Source of the DNA: Brugia malayi
Taxonomy: Eukaryota > Nematoda > Chromadorea > Rhabditida > Onchocercidae
Length of the DNA: 64,000 nt
Reading direction: 5' to 3'
NCBI RefSeq assembly: GCF_000002995.4
Contig: NW_025062479.1
Span: 1,881,721 to 1,945,720, forward strand
In this document: piece by piece, positions 49,881-62,388 of the stretch
Position numbering within the stretch: position 1 is the first letter of the stretch
Layout: each line of letters opens with the position of its first letter
Notes under the pieces: model-generated
The model's input: only the letters and a program-made list of their open reading frames with translations
What the model was told of the DNA's origin: nothing
The model's database searches: none
Position numbers and translations under genes: made by a program

Positions 49881-52044
49881 CTGAAATATAATTTATCTAA
49901 ATTAACACTGATAATGCGGGCACATGATATCGTGATTGATGTGATATGATATTGTTAAGTGTAGAAGTAGTTGAAATAAAAATAAATGGTCAATAGTAAT
50001 TGGAATATTTTGATAAATATGATATGATAATTATGAAATGTTTGAGAAATTTTTTGCGAATGAATAGAATAAACAAAATAATAATTGAAATCATAATTCA
50101 ATAAAGCTTGAAAAGTTTTTAGATAAATATTTTGCTATATTTTAATGGTTAGATCAAAATGCTAAACATGGAAATTTATTGCATTTCGATCTAAAATTTC
50201 TATTAAGTTATTCTAATTAATATTGTAATAAGAACAAAAATAGTTTCAAACTCTAAAATTTTGATAGTATAGTTAAACACACAAATGTTGATCAAAACTT
50301 TTACGAAAAAGCTTCTAGTGCTTGATTCATTGATCAATTCTAACAATATTCGAATTCGCAATGATGTCTTTAATTTTTTATTTTGAATTTTTTTTTTTTC
50401 ATTTTTAGAAATAAATTTTATTTTATCATAAAACATAAGCATGAGAACCTTATTTCTAATCATTTTTACTTCAGATTATTGCTATATTTATGGAAATGAA
50501 AAGTTATTTATTTCAAGCAGCACTAACGTTAATTTTAGAAATATATTATAATTATTTTTCAATCAATAATAAATAAATGTATATGTATAATCTTTTTTCT
50601 TAGAGTAATTTTAGCATTTATCAATAAACATCCTTGAAATATTCTATTCTTGCCATACTATCAATTTAATTTGAAATATTACAACAAATTCTACTGCTAA
50701 TTCAATATAAAATATCACCAATTATTAGTATAATTAATTAACTGACCAAATGTACAGTAATAAGGAAGGAATGTTTGAAATAATATCACGAGTTAAAACG
50801 AAATGAATTGTTTTATACATATTGCAGAGAGAATAAATGTAAGCAAATATATTTGTCTTTTTCCTCTTGTCTGTCACCTGGATAGTTAATATTATTTGCT
50901 AAGACAGTGTAATAATTAATTGTTATAGCCAGTAATATGATAAATTTGTCATCTGATAAGAGAGAAAAAGAAAAGAGATTAATAATTTGAAAAAAAATAA
51001 TCATCAAATATAGTCCTTTCGTTTTTCCTTTTATCATTAAATATTTTATGCTTTTTTTTTGCTGCTTAACGTGCATTTTCATTTTTTTTCTTCTTTACAT
51101 TAATATTATGTAAATTCATAAATAATATATTTTAATTTCAAGTAAAATGTAAACTTCATCTTATTTGGAATTAATTGAGTAAAAGTTCGTTTTTTTTTTT
51201 TTTTTTTTCATAAGCTTCATTACTGCTATTTTGTTAAATCTTTTTTTCTTTTTTTTGGTATAAAACAGCTTTTATAAAATTTATATCTGAAACGATAAGT
51301 GTAATTAACATTAACATTTTGTCCTTTTTTTAAAAAAAATTATTAATATTATCTTTAGAAATTAAAATTATCTCAAATTGAAATAATTAAGGAACAAATA
51401 AGACATTTTAATTCAGAAGAAATTCAATGACTTCTTCTTACTTATCCAAGAAAAAAATGTTAGGTTTCAATAGCTAGTAATTTAATGAAATTTTGTTCAC
51501 AATAAAATTTTAAAAGATTTCATTTACTATTAAATACAATAAATAGTTCATACAAAAATATACTTAAAAATATATTTCACATATAAAAAATAAAATAATA
51601 TTTTTAAAACATTTCAATGTTTCAATTCGCTTCTTTCAAATACCACTTTTGTGCTATCTTAAAATATGTTGACTTAAAAAAGAGGATAATAAATGCTTAT
51701 GTTTATTTAAAAAAGAACAAAAGTAAAATTTTTTTCCCAAAAAAAAAAAAAAAAATAAGGAAAACATTCGAGTCACAACTCATACATCGTAAGATAGATG
51801 ACAGTCTTTCTTTTTTATACAAAATATAACTTAGCAAAAGGTAAATTAAATATTTTGCAGTTGATTAGCAAGCAGATTATAATTTTTTGTTCAGATGATT
51901 TCATTATTTTTTATGGGAACACTAATGATAATGTTCAAATTGATGATATGAAGTTGATTTCCTCCGTCTAAAATTACCAATTTTAAATTAATGGAATAGA
52001 TAATAAACTAGAACTTTTACGCAAAGTTTGATCTTTTGTCTATT

Positions 52045-52783
52045 TTAATAACCACATTTAAATATCATAATGGATAACTGATTAAATTTTAATAAAATAA
52101 AATGTTGAATTTCGTATGAGAAACTGGAGCCAAAACTTTTCCCAACAACACAGTGCCATGTAGGACCGAATCTCCTTTCGAATTCTTCCTTGATATAAAA
52201 TGCCATATCCTAAAATTAGTTGAGTGTCAATTTATAACTCTTATGATTATTCATCCAAATTTTATGGTTTTATGGGAAATAAAATATTAAAATTTAGATT
52301 AAAAATGTAATAGTCAATTAAATAGTTTTATCTGTGAAAAAAATAACTTTTTGATTTGGATTGTTAACCTTTTTTTTTTCAAATCTTTTTCTAAAATAAA
52401 AAAATTTCCTACAACTTCTTCAAATTATGGATTTGATTGTCATCGATGAGTTAAAGCGATAACAATATTAAGGTAAAATTGCTTTATTTTTAGCTGAATA
52501 CATTTTACATTCAGGATCTGAAAACTTAATTTAAAATCAAAATTTAAACACTAAATAGTTATTGTTCATTCATTAAAATTGCAGCAATAAGATGACATTA
52601 ACCGAAAATATAAGAATAGAAATTCCTCTATGCTACATCATCATTTAGACAAAATTAGAAGAAATAATTAATTACTTTATCGAGTGAATACTGTTTTTGT
52701 GCTTCCAAAGCAATTGCCATACTTTTCTGAATCATTTCTGATTCCATATCTGTTTCTTTAACTTCTATTTTATTGCTAATCAT
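52045..52783 (-). CDS. LC8-type dynein light chain, divergent, 2 exons, 90 aa
   Basis: Exons 52783-52676 (36 codons, MISNKIEVKETDMESEM...) and 52209-52045 (54 codons plus stop) join in phase 0 at SLDK|DMAFYIKEEF, with donor AAA|GTAATT and acceptor ATTTTAG|GAT. The fold-defining LC8 sequence is present: YIKEEFERRFGPTWHCVVG, FG, H-F-I and a C-terminal FKCG. Length (90 aa) matches the family, about 89 aa. LC8 proteins are cytoplasmic homodimeric hubs bound to dynein and many partners. The dimer-interface WHC is kept, but the partner-groove strand normally reading FGSYVTHE is FGSSFSYE and the next strand is altered, so this is a fast-evolving paralogue, not the ubiquitous form. A TTTATTTAG 22 bases before the ATG is a likely spliced-leader site. 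Confidence 0.85.
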
Positions 52784-52855
52784 ATTTTTTTCTTTTTTAT
52801 TCCTAAATAAAAATCTCGTAAAATTTATTAGCAATGAACTAACAGAAGTAAATAT

Positions 52856-53155
52856 GTGGAAAAAACAATCAGGCTGAAGCAAGCTATACTAGTTTTGCTT
52901 TTCCATATGTTTCAAATAATAAAAATGGACCAAATACCATTTTTGGAAACTGAAGTTTTGAAAAATGTCAAAAATATTGACTTTAAGAATATGATCAAAA
53001 GTTTTATGGAATTAATGGGCTATTGGAATTTTGAAAATTTTTTTAAATCCAGAGTGAAACGAGCCAACTATTCAGGCATATATGAAAAATTAAAATGCAT
53101 ATTAAAAGTAGAATTATTCTCAAAAAGAAAAAAAAAAAAGGAACGAATAAAATGA
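52856..53155 (+). CDS. Open frame with weak Sec63-like resemblance, head-to-head with dynein light chain
   Basis: A 99-codon plus-strand frame starting 73 bases from the dynein light chain ATG on the other strand. The stretch around residues 9-55 (LKQAILVLLFHMFQII, then DQIPFLETEVLKNVKN) recalls, from memory only, the helix plus 'LLQ(I/L)PH' region of Sec63-domain proteins. The C-terminus is a lysine-rich AT-slippage tail. It is too short for a functional Sec63 domain, so it would be an exon or a decayed fragment. Chance resemblance is possible. A start at the second ATG (52925) is equally likely. Confidence 0.22.
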   Translation: MEKTIRLKQAILVLLFHMFQIIKMDQIPFLETEVLKNVKNIDFKNMIKSFMELMGYWNFENFFKSRVKRANYSGIYEKLKCILKVELFSKRKKKKERIK

Positions 53156-53215
53156 AAAAAAAAAGTGCTTAATACTGTCAAACAAAACAGATAATAAGTG
53201 GAAAAAGACAGCAAT

Positions 53216-53432
53216 GATAGCGATAATAATAACAATTTCTATTTTAAGAATTGATTCCAGAAAATTTTGAAGACAGAGAATACTAATAAATAAGTATTAG
53301 CAACAATAGTGGTAAATTAGTAAGAATAACGACAATAATATTTGCGGCACTAATAATAATTAGTCAATGACAATAACCATGATAAATAATAATACAGTGA
53401 TAAAGACAATAGTAATAATTAATTATTGTAGT
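53216..53432. repeat. Imperfect AAT/GAC/AAC triplet array
   Basis: Interrupted triplet-rich DNA, similar in style to the arrays in the Meis/Prep introns, broken at 53250-53275 by the first copy of the repeat described at 53249-53872. Confidence 0.7.
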
Positions 53433-53872
53433 AGTAGTGATGCAAAATTTGGTAATTCATTTTAGATCAATTGATAAAACTAGTCAAGAAAAATTGATTT
53501 CAGAAAGTTTTGAAGGCAGTTTTGATTGTTAATGGTAAAACTTAAAACACAAAGAATTGTGTTATTCCTATGAATTTTTGAGGAACCGGTAAGACGAAAG
53601 ATCGACTATTAATTTTAAAAAAATTGCAGTAAAAAGCTACAGAAGTGACAAATAAGCTTGTTTATAGCATAAATAGATTATAAAAGTTTTTGTAAAAGAA
53701 GAATCTTTGACAATTTGATCATCTATAATTACAGCAATGATTTTCTCTTTTTGTTACAATACTGAAAGTTACAGGAACATTAAGGGCAAAAGTGATATTG
53801 ATTCTTTATTCCCTGTAAATGAAAAAAAAAAAAAAAAAAAAAATTGATTTCAGAAAGTTTTGAAATTAAGGA
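53249..53872. repeat. Three spaced copies of an ATTGATTTCAGAAAGTTTTGAA unit
   Basis: Copies begin near 53249 (ATTGATTCCAGAAAATTTTG), 53496 and 53844 (both ATTGATTTCAGAAAGTTTTG), spaced about 250 and 350 bases. The first two continue with GAAGACAG/GAAGGCAG, and all three are followed within 50 bases by ATTAGCAA or ATTGTTAATGG-like words. Probably an old minisatellite or dispersed repeat. Confidence 0.6.
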
Positions 53873-54098
53873 AAATTCAATCATTAGCAAGCAAAGTGAA
53901 TTTGGAATTAAAAAATATGCAATAGTGTCAATATTAGAGGGCAAAGGGTAATAGAGCTTTGCTAAGATCGACATAAATGAACGTATTAAAGGAATAATTG
54001 TCACAAATATTTGATCATTTTTCAGATTGCTGAAATCAGCAAAAGAAATGAGCCCTATAGTTGAAATAGAAAAAATAATGACAATATGGCCCAAACAA

Positions 54099-54463
54099 TC
54101 AATTAATAAACATGCAATCATAATAAATCGATATTGTGAAGGATAAGAAAACTGTGACTGCAAATAGTGCATGCACTGCTTGCATCCTTGCACTGATAGC
54201 GATAAATGGTGATAGGACCTGTTTACAAGTAATTGAATTTGGTTTGGATTCGTAAAGAAGCTTTTTAATTAAGCATCTAATTAGCTGCATGATAAATCGG
54301 TAGCTGCATCAACAGCAATTATAAAAAGACAAAAGAATATTGGTGTCAACTTATATAACCATGGAAAAGTGAAGAGAAGGTTTATCATTTGTGTCACCAA
54401 GTTGATCACCACCTCACTAACTTTATCAAAATCACACGAATTAATTAAGTAATCAAATTGTTG
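54099..54463 (-). CDS. Candidate two-exon fragment of an unidentified protein
   Basis: Exon 54463-54360 follows ATTCTATTTTAG and is open for 34 codons (QQFDYLINSCDFDKV onward). A donor CCATG|GTTATA and a 56-base intron with a T-rich 3' end (GATGCAG) lead in phase to exon 54303-54219 or on to 54099 (C-YRFIMQLIRCLIKK onward). Both are less AT-rich than the flanks and look helical. The reading after 54219 is uncertain: an intron to the next AG would be only 26 bases. A further hydrophobic frame (54193-53780) ends in a 23-base homopolymer followed by a good TTTACAG acceptor. No family recognised. Confidence 0.28.
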
Positions 54464-54489
54464 CTAAAATAGAATTATCGTCAGAAATA

Positions 54490-54548
54490 AATATTCGGTA
54501 CCACTTCTTTTTTTATATAAATGGTACCGTTAATATTCGGTACCACTT
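54490..54548. repeat. Direct repeat AATATTCGGTACCACTT
   Basis: Exact 17-bp copies at 54490-54506 and 54532-54548, with another GGTACC between them in ATGGTACCGTT. Confidence 0.9.
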
Positions 54549-57365
54549 ATACAAAAATGGTGACAATACTGAATAAAACAATTGCGTGTAATGTGATAGA
54601 AAATAAAAAGGAAATATATAAATAATTTCTAGAAAATTTAGGAATCGAAAGTAATAAGAAATTCGAATGTAACACGCAAATTTCACAGCAGTTGAAATAA
54701 CGAAACTAATTGGCATTTCCCTCATATGATAGAGATAAACATACTGATAAAAAAAAAACAAAAGAAAAGAAAAAAAAGCACGAGATTTATTATTCGAAAT
54801 GTAAAACTTGAAAAGAAAGAAAAATGAGTGGTAATTTCTACAGTGATGTTGAAAAAAAAATTTGGTGTAATACTAAAAAGAAAATAGTTGAAAACGATTG
54901 AAATGAATCAAGTAATAAGAATAAACCTTTGACCAACAATTTTAAGTCATGGACAAATTTTGAAATTTTTTAGCTTAAATCGTTCAGTTTGATTATGTAA
55001 ATGGCATTTTGTTTTGAAATAATGATAATAACTTGGCCGTAATAGTTGAGTTAATTAAATAATAACAAAGCAACATCAAAAATATGCCAAAAAAATTGAT
55101 TAAATTTATTTTTTAAAGGAATTGCTTTGTGCCGCTAATCCAATTGATATAGGACAAAAATTGCAGATGCATGATGTTTTCATCAAATTGAATAATTTAA
55201 AATAAGACTAATTTAAATTGATGAAATTTTTTTTTTTAATGAAACGAATAATTTTTTTATGAGTTGTTTCCTCTTTTTTAGTGTGTTATCTAAATTCGAT
55301 ATCAATCATGTCATTATTGCAATTTAAGTAATAAATTCAATTAAAGAAAGTAAAAAAAGAAATCTTTATAAGTAATGAAAAATTTTAAAAAATGAAAAAA
55401 AATTATGACAAAATTTTATTACTTAAATTAGTCTTATATCTAAGTATTTTTAGTGCTATAGTAAAATAATGTCTTTTTTAAATAATAAGCTAAATATTAT
55501 ATATTTAGGATAAAATATATGTTTTCTCTCATATTTGCAAATTTATGTGAAGTATGCTATCATATCAAATTATTAAGTAGTGTTAATTTTGTTTATTAAA
55601 ATTTTCAAGTCCATTAAATTTCTTTTTTTTTTTGATTCCCAATCTCTAGAGTTTTTTGATTCAAAAAAATAGTGATAATTTTGATTGGATACAGAGTATT
55701 CAATCAAAGACACAGAGTATCCGGGATTTGTATTGGTACATACACTTTTTTTCTTTTTTTTTTTTGTTATTCTTAAATATTTTCTAAAAAATTTTTACTG
55801 GAACAAAATTTAGCAGATAAATGCTTGCTTATCATGAATCTATTTTATTTGCCATTGTGATGCATTTGTAGCAAAAAATGAACAAATAAATGGATAGTTC
55901 ATGTGATAAAGGAAAAAGAAAAGAATCAATAAAGAAAAAAAAATGGTAGAAGTTGAATTTATTGAATTTATTTATTTTTTCTTCACTTCTGAAATAATAA
56001 ATTCAAACAAAATAAATGATCAATAAAAAGAAAAAATGAAACTGCTATCACCCATGAAGTGAAATAACTTCATAATAATAATAATGGCAAATTTTCGATT
56101 GTAACATTTTTGACGCTAACAATTATATCGATATTAAATATAATATTATTTCACTTTGATAAGATGTAATAAAACAGTTGTTATAATTTAAGGAAAAAAG
56201 GTTAAGTATTATCAATAAGTTGGAAAAGTATTGAAATGAAAATAAAGTATGGTATAATCAATAGATTGGAATATATAATAAGTTGAAATAAATTTAAATA
56301 TAAAATATTGACTAACTATTACTTTTATCAAACTTTTTTTGTTATCGATTTACAAGAAGAACAAAGGAATGAATAAAGGAAGACTGATGGCTGATAAGGA
56401 TGAAAATTAAACGTTAAACGTTCGTATGATAACAATAATGGTGGTAGGTGAAGTGAACTTATCATAGCATCTAGGATAATTGATATTTAGAAAAAAAAAA
56501 AAAATCTTAAAATCTATTAGCTACAGGGATATAGATAAATGATGCATATTTGTTTATGTGTATAAATATATACATATGTATGTGTGTATGTATGTGCATG
56601 CGTATGTGTTTGTGTATGTGTGAATGTGTATGCTTCAATGTTGGTGAAAGTGAAATTTTTTAAATTATTGAAGAAAAGCAGCTGTTTCTTTAGTTGATCG
56701 AGAAATTATTTGCACTATTTTTAAGCAATTAAATGAGAAATTAATATTAAATAAAATTGAAGCAAACATATTTTAATATGACACTGAATAGGCTCAGTGA
56801 TGTGACAAATTAAATTCAGTGTTAAAACTTTAACTAACTTTAATAAAACATAAGTAAGTTTCAGATTAAAATAAATTAAATGAAAATGATCAAAATGAAG
56901 TAAAATAAATTAAATTTGAACAAATTAATTATTTATCGTTATTTGTGTATCAAAAATTGTTAAACTCAATGGTAGTTTTAGATATGTTGTATCATTAATA
57001 AACGTATTTAGAAAATGATTTAAAAAAAAAAAAACACGAAATGATCTGATTAATCTAATTTAGGGATGAATTAAGAAACTATCCTGCAAGTTTATTTTAT
57101 TCTTATTTGTTTTTCCCCAAAAATTTTACTGTTAATATAATGTTAATATAAATTTTACTGTTAATCAAAAAATTTTGAAAAATTTTATTAGTTTAACATG
57201 TTTTCAGATTTTAAAAAATTGTAGCCATCTCTCTATTCTTTTTTTTTTTTTTTTTTGATTTGTTATCAAAATATTACAGATAAGCATTTTGAATGACTGA
57301 TAAAGTTTAGAATGTTAGCTTAGCAATTGAAAAGCGTTTTGTATTTTGGTCGTTTATGTCTGTAA
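54549..57365. other. AT-rich intergenic region upstream of nuclear receptor gene
   Basis: No supported exon. It holds many A/T homopolymers and a TATGTGTG-type impure repeat at about 56560-56630. The right end should contain the nuclear receptor promoter, but no strong motif was recognised. Confidence 0.4.
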
Positions 57366-60300
57366 ATGAAAGCATTGAAAGTAAAAATGTCATCATCTCT
57401 GTCAAGTGAAGATGATTTAGCCATTTCTGATAGCAAAAATAACGATTCACAATCATCGGAAAAATCATGCAAAGTGGAGTAAACACTTATTTAATTGTTT
57501 ATTTTTTCATTTTATGAATTTTTATTGCTATCTGTTTTATTTATTTAGTCACATTTATTGTAATGTAGTTTAAATAGTTCAAACTTTAAGGTAATTTAAT
57601 TACCTTGGAATCTGCAGAATGTGTGAAAGAAAAAAAGTCATTTTTTTTTTTTTTTAAAATAATATTTTATATTTAAAATATTAAAAAGTAATTAATTAAA
57701 ATAGGTGTGTGGTGATCGTGCCATTGGTTATAATTTCTCAGTGATAACATGTGAATCATGTAAAGCATTTTTTCGGCGTAATGCTAATCGTCAAGAGGTT
57801 ATTAATTAGATTTTTTTTTTTTCATAAAATTAAAATACTTAACTTTAACTTCATGAAATTTATACTATGTTCATAATTAAAACAGTAATCGTATATTATG
57901 TTAATAGAAATTAATCTAATTTCATCAAATTTTTGATTAAAACTTATCTAATTATTAATAAGGCAAATATTACATTACTGCTATCACCAATTTCATTTCG
58001 CAGTTTATTTCCAGATGGATTTATTTATTTAAAAAGGCATTCTCTGTAGTGTAATAAATTCTAAATGTTTCTTTTTTTTTTTTAATTATTAATTAAAAGC
58101 AATTATTTTAAGTCTCTAAAATGTCCATTCAATCAAAAATGTGTCATAAATGTGTTAAAACGAAGATTTTGTCAATCATGTCGATTGCAACGTTGTTTTC
58201 AGGTTTGTAACAAAGTGCAAAAATAAAAGAATCGTTTTGATTTCTTCTTTTTTTCATACCTTACTTTTTTCATTTCCAATTTAAATTATTAATTAAACAA
58301 GCAAAATTCAAAACGTACAAATATATTCACTTTCAATTTGACAAATATATTTAACATTAAAAATGGAAACTTTTCCTTTTTCTACAGGTAGGCATGAAAA
58401 AGGAGTGGATAATGCGAGAAGGTTATCGATCACGAAAACATCGATTATCGACAATTCCGGAAAATGATGAAGAAATCAAAAAAATATTTGATCAAATTGA
58501 TGATGGTGATGTTGCGGTACCAAAACAAATTCTTGTAGAACTTGTTAAAAAATCAACTTTGCGGTAATAGTTTATTTAATCAAATCAAGAATTCTTAATG
58601 AAAATTATTCAGCAATACTCAAATTTAGTGTGTTTTATTTCAACATGTATTATTTTTTTTTTCTTTTTTAATAGGTAGTTGTATTTCAATAAATGATAAA
58701 TTTTCACTAATTGGAATTATTGTCTAAATAATTTCTAAATTATTTTAGGTTGTAGAATGTTTTCAACCAAGTCATGAATAATTTTTGCTTTTGAGTTAGA
58801 ATTTAAGTTTGCTGAACTCATCTTTGTTGTTGTTTTTGTTATTGCTGTTGTTTTAAATTTATCGTTATGATATTTCAGATTTTGAAACATGAAAGAGTGA
58901 AATGGAATATAATTTGATAGAATGTAACTTGTAACACTCATTTCTTTGATATTGATTGAAAAAAAAGAAAACAATTGAATGAATTTATTACAAATGTTAA
59001 AATTTTCAGATGTCTAACAGCTTGCCAATGCAGATGTACTTGTGGATTCTATCCTGCGGATACTAAGTTGATTGCTGTATCATCATCATTTACAGAGCAA
59101 AGATTTCCGCAATCAAATGAAATTATTGCTCCATTCAATCCAGTGAATCAATTTTCTCGACCAAATCACGACAATTTTTGTCCTGAGCGAGGGTTTTCGT
59201 TAAATTTTAAATTAAAATTTTGATGTAATTTGTAATTTGTGAAATATGACATTCAATTTTAATGCTAAAAATAGGATAGACTATCCACCGGTAATATCGA
59301 ATTGCTTAACACCCATGCCACAAATGCCAGTATCCGTTCTACCGGAAATGTCAACAACTTGGGATGGAAATATTTGTTTAGCAACATCGGCAACAACAGG
59401 CATACAACAGGCGTACATTTCAGGTATAAGTTTTTTCCTATTTTCTTTCATTTTTTTTTTTATGAGTTAGTTAATATGTCCAAAAATTTCATTTTTTTTT
59501 TTTTTTTGATGTACATCAAGTAGAAACTAAGCAAAACCTTGTACAATAAGCTGTGAAAACGTGACATTCACGTGAAACCATTTGTGTTTTTGCACGTTTA
59601 TTTTACCTTTTGCTTTCAAATTTTTGATTTGCTATATGAGTGTCAATTCTTTTTACTTTCTAGTAAATAATTTTTGATAGTATTAAAATATTTTAAAGTA
59701 AAATAATTTCAGATGATAATTGCTTCTCTGTGGATGCATTTGAACGATTGTTTGCAGACGATAAATTACTACTACAAGTAAATTACTTCATTATCTGAGA
59801 AAGTACTAATTATCAATTAAAGTAGCACAACAAAATAAGTACCATATTAAATTCAAATTAAAAATCAAAACCAAACCGAAATTTTTGCTATATATGTTTT
59901 ATAAAATTTGGAAAAATCTAAATAATTTTTAAGGAATTAATTACTGCAAATGATATCCTCAAACAACCGTTGGATTTATCTACAAATCAAAAACATTTCA
60001 ATGAGTTATCGCTTATGGATGTTGTCCGAATGACCGATTTGGCACTTCGACGTATCATTAACATGGCTAAAGAACTAACATTTTTCAAAAGTTTATCAAG
60101 CAAAGATCAAATTTCTGTCCTTAAAGGTTTGTCACTAAATAATATCTTTTTGTAATTCCTTAAGCAATTTCCAATTGATTTTAAATGCTCCAATCCAAAA
60201 ATCTTGGGTGTCAAAAAAATGAGTGTCAATTCTTTTCACTTTTTTTTTTTTACTTTCTTTACTACTTCAAATAAATTTGACAAGAATTTCAAATTCAATT

Positions 60301-62271
60301 GAAGAAATATAACATAAAATCAGATGTGCATATTTAATACTAATTTTGTTCATTTTGTAAAAACAAAAAATTATTATTTGTTTTAAATGATATCATTTGA
60401 TTTTAAAAGTAATCAATGTAAAAAATGAATTTTAATTTTGATTTTTAGACTGTTCAAAGTTCTCAGCAGGCAGTATTCTCACTGAATGAAATATATTCCC
60501 AAATTTTCAGAAATTCCAACAAAATTAGGAAAGTGTTTGAGTTAAAGTGGTAGACTTAATTTGCTAGGTAAAAATAAAAATGCTTATTCCATTCCCTCTA
60601 TAGGATCATGCAGTGAATTGTTGATATTGCGAGGAGTTATGGTATTTGATCAAAAAAAACATGCATGGAATACGAGTGTAATACAGGTTTGAATTCTTAC
60701 CTGTGTAAAACATAAATTTTTACTCTGCTAAATGTATAGGCATGGAAAATCTTTTTATACTTTAAGTATTAATAACTTTTTGTTTTTTACTAATAACTGA
60801 AGTTATCCTATTTTGGAAATATGAAATTTAGCTATAATAAAAACTTAAAATCCAAGTTTCAAAAAAAAAAAGAAAGAAAAATGAAGTCTAAAATCATTCA
60901 GGAATTATTATTACTTCCAATTGTATTAATCATATAATCATATAAATTACAAACTTCTTTTATATTGTTTCGTTGAAATATCGTATTTCCATATCAGGCT
61001 TTGTTATTTCCTCTTTTAAAAAATGACTTCTATTATGCATTATTAATTGTAGCCTTTACTTTAATCATTGTTAAGTAAAAATGCTTGCATGATTTTTTGT
61101 TTTTGATCATTATCAGTTTTCTTTCTAGTAAATCTTGACAAAATGTATTTTTTTATTTTTTTTGCATGCATTTATTCCCACACCTTTTTTTTCTAATAAG
61201 TTAAAGTATTGAATTCTTTCCATTTTATTTCGTAATTTTGCAGTACTTTGAAATATTTGTGGAAGTAATTTGCTTTGAAAATGTTTGAAATATTTTGTGC
61301 ATTTGTGCTTATCTTAAAAATAATTTTAAATCTTGCAATCCTGAATGGTTTTAGCATACTTTCTAGTAGTTTTACGTAAGCATAAAAATAGGAAAGCTAT
61401 CATTTCATGTTATCTGCAAATTGTATGGAGAACCAACTGCGTGAGTAATTTTTGTTTTTTTTTTTTGAATTCTGTTTCAGAGTCCAGCGGAATTGGAAAT
61501 CAAATTGGAAATATTAAAAAATTCTAAGGAACTGAAACATTATGAGGAGCATAAAAGGTATAAATATTCATACACCAGTTTTATGAATTTATTTTTTATA
61601 AATTGATCATTCTTTGATTCAAAAATGATAGGTAAAATTAATAATGTAAAGTCTTTGGAATTGGAAAATTTAGTTAAATTTGAGTTCCATTTAGTAATTT
61701 TTGAAGGTATTCTTTTGCAGATTTCTAACAACATTTGGCGAAAAATGGGGTAAGAATGAATATATTATGCTATTGCTCAATGCAATAACATTATTTTCAC
61801 CATTTCGTACCAATCTTCAAGATATTCAAAAATTGCAAAAAATAAGACAAAGATATTGTGATGTTCTGAGAAGGTATAATCTATGCGCATATAAATTATT
61901 ATTAATGCAATCTTCCAGTTTCTTTTGTTAAACGAATTTCGAATTAAACAGATTTCAAATTTCGATGAAATAATTATGAAAATCTTACAGGAAGACTATA
62001 TCATTGATCATTTATGAACAAGTTAGAAATGAAATCGTTAATTTATAGTACAAATTCATTTAGCAACAATCATTCCAAACATTATGAATTCAGATATCTT
62101 GGCAATCTTTATGTGACATCTGAAGCGGAAAGAGCATATCAAGAATTACTCAAGAAATTAGATGATGAATTAAATCATTTGAGTCATAGTTTGCTACGTA
62201 TTTATCATGGATTAAATAATAGCGAATTAAATCCATTGCTACGCGAACTTTTCGATCTCTCGCAGACATGA
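57366..62271 (+). CDS. Nuclear hormone receptor, DAF-12/NHR-8/NHR-48 (HR96) group, 12 exons, about 515 aa
   Basis: Exons: 57366-57473, 57705-57797, 58113-58202, 58388-58563, 59010-59192, 59275-59423, 59713-59777, 59934-60126, 60604-60686, 61481-61557, 61721-61873, 62094-62271; every phase agrees. The DNA-binding domain starts at Cys35 with all eight zinc cysteines and the family P-box CESCKAFFRR; it is followed by VGMKKEWIM. The hinge (about 156-216) has a dense cysteine cluster, CLTACQCRCTCGFYP. The ligand-binding domain (about 289-515) includes ALRRIINMAKELTFF, DQISVLKG, LILRGVMVFD and an AF-2-like PLLRELFDL at the C-terminus. Such receptors are nuclear, ligand-gated factors for dauer/dafachronic acid, sterol or xenobiotic responses. 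Which of the three paralogues it is cannot be decided here. A second ATG at 57387 is an alternative start; the first donor (AAA|GTGGAG) is weak. Confidence 0.93.
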
Positions 62272-62388
62272 ATGAAACAATACTCCTGTATATTTTCTTT
62301 CTCCAATCTTGCTTGTTCGTTTTTTTTTTTCTTTTTTTCGAATCATTACATTTTTATTTTTCATTTAAAACAATGATATTTTAATTGA

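Noticed and set aside
53780..54193. 137-codon hydrophobic minus-strand frame as an intact membrane protein
   Set aside because: It begins at a GTG, runs through a 23-base homopolymer that looks like a splice pyrimidine tract, and does not connect in phase to the exons at 54219-54463.
54513..54761. 82-aa aromatic-rich minus-strand ORF
   Set aside because: Preceded by a good T-rich acceptor but contains several internal splice-like sites and the direct repeat; no consistent exon chain found.
61991..62040. Extra nuclear receptor exon after TTACAG at 61990 (KTISLIIYEQ...)
   Set aside because: It cannot be joined to the final exon without a stop, whereas splicing 61873 directly to 62094 keeps phase and gives the expected helix 10 sequence (RRYLGNLY).
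62014..62093. ATG-initiated ORF 62014-62271 as its own gene
   Set aside because: Its 3' part is the last receptor exon; the 5' part is intron with a good TTCAG acceptor at 62093.
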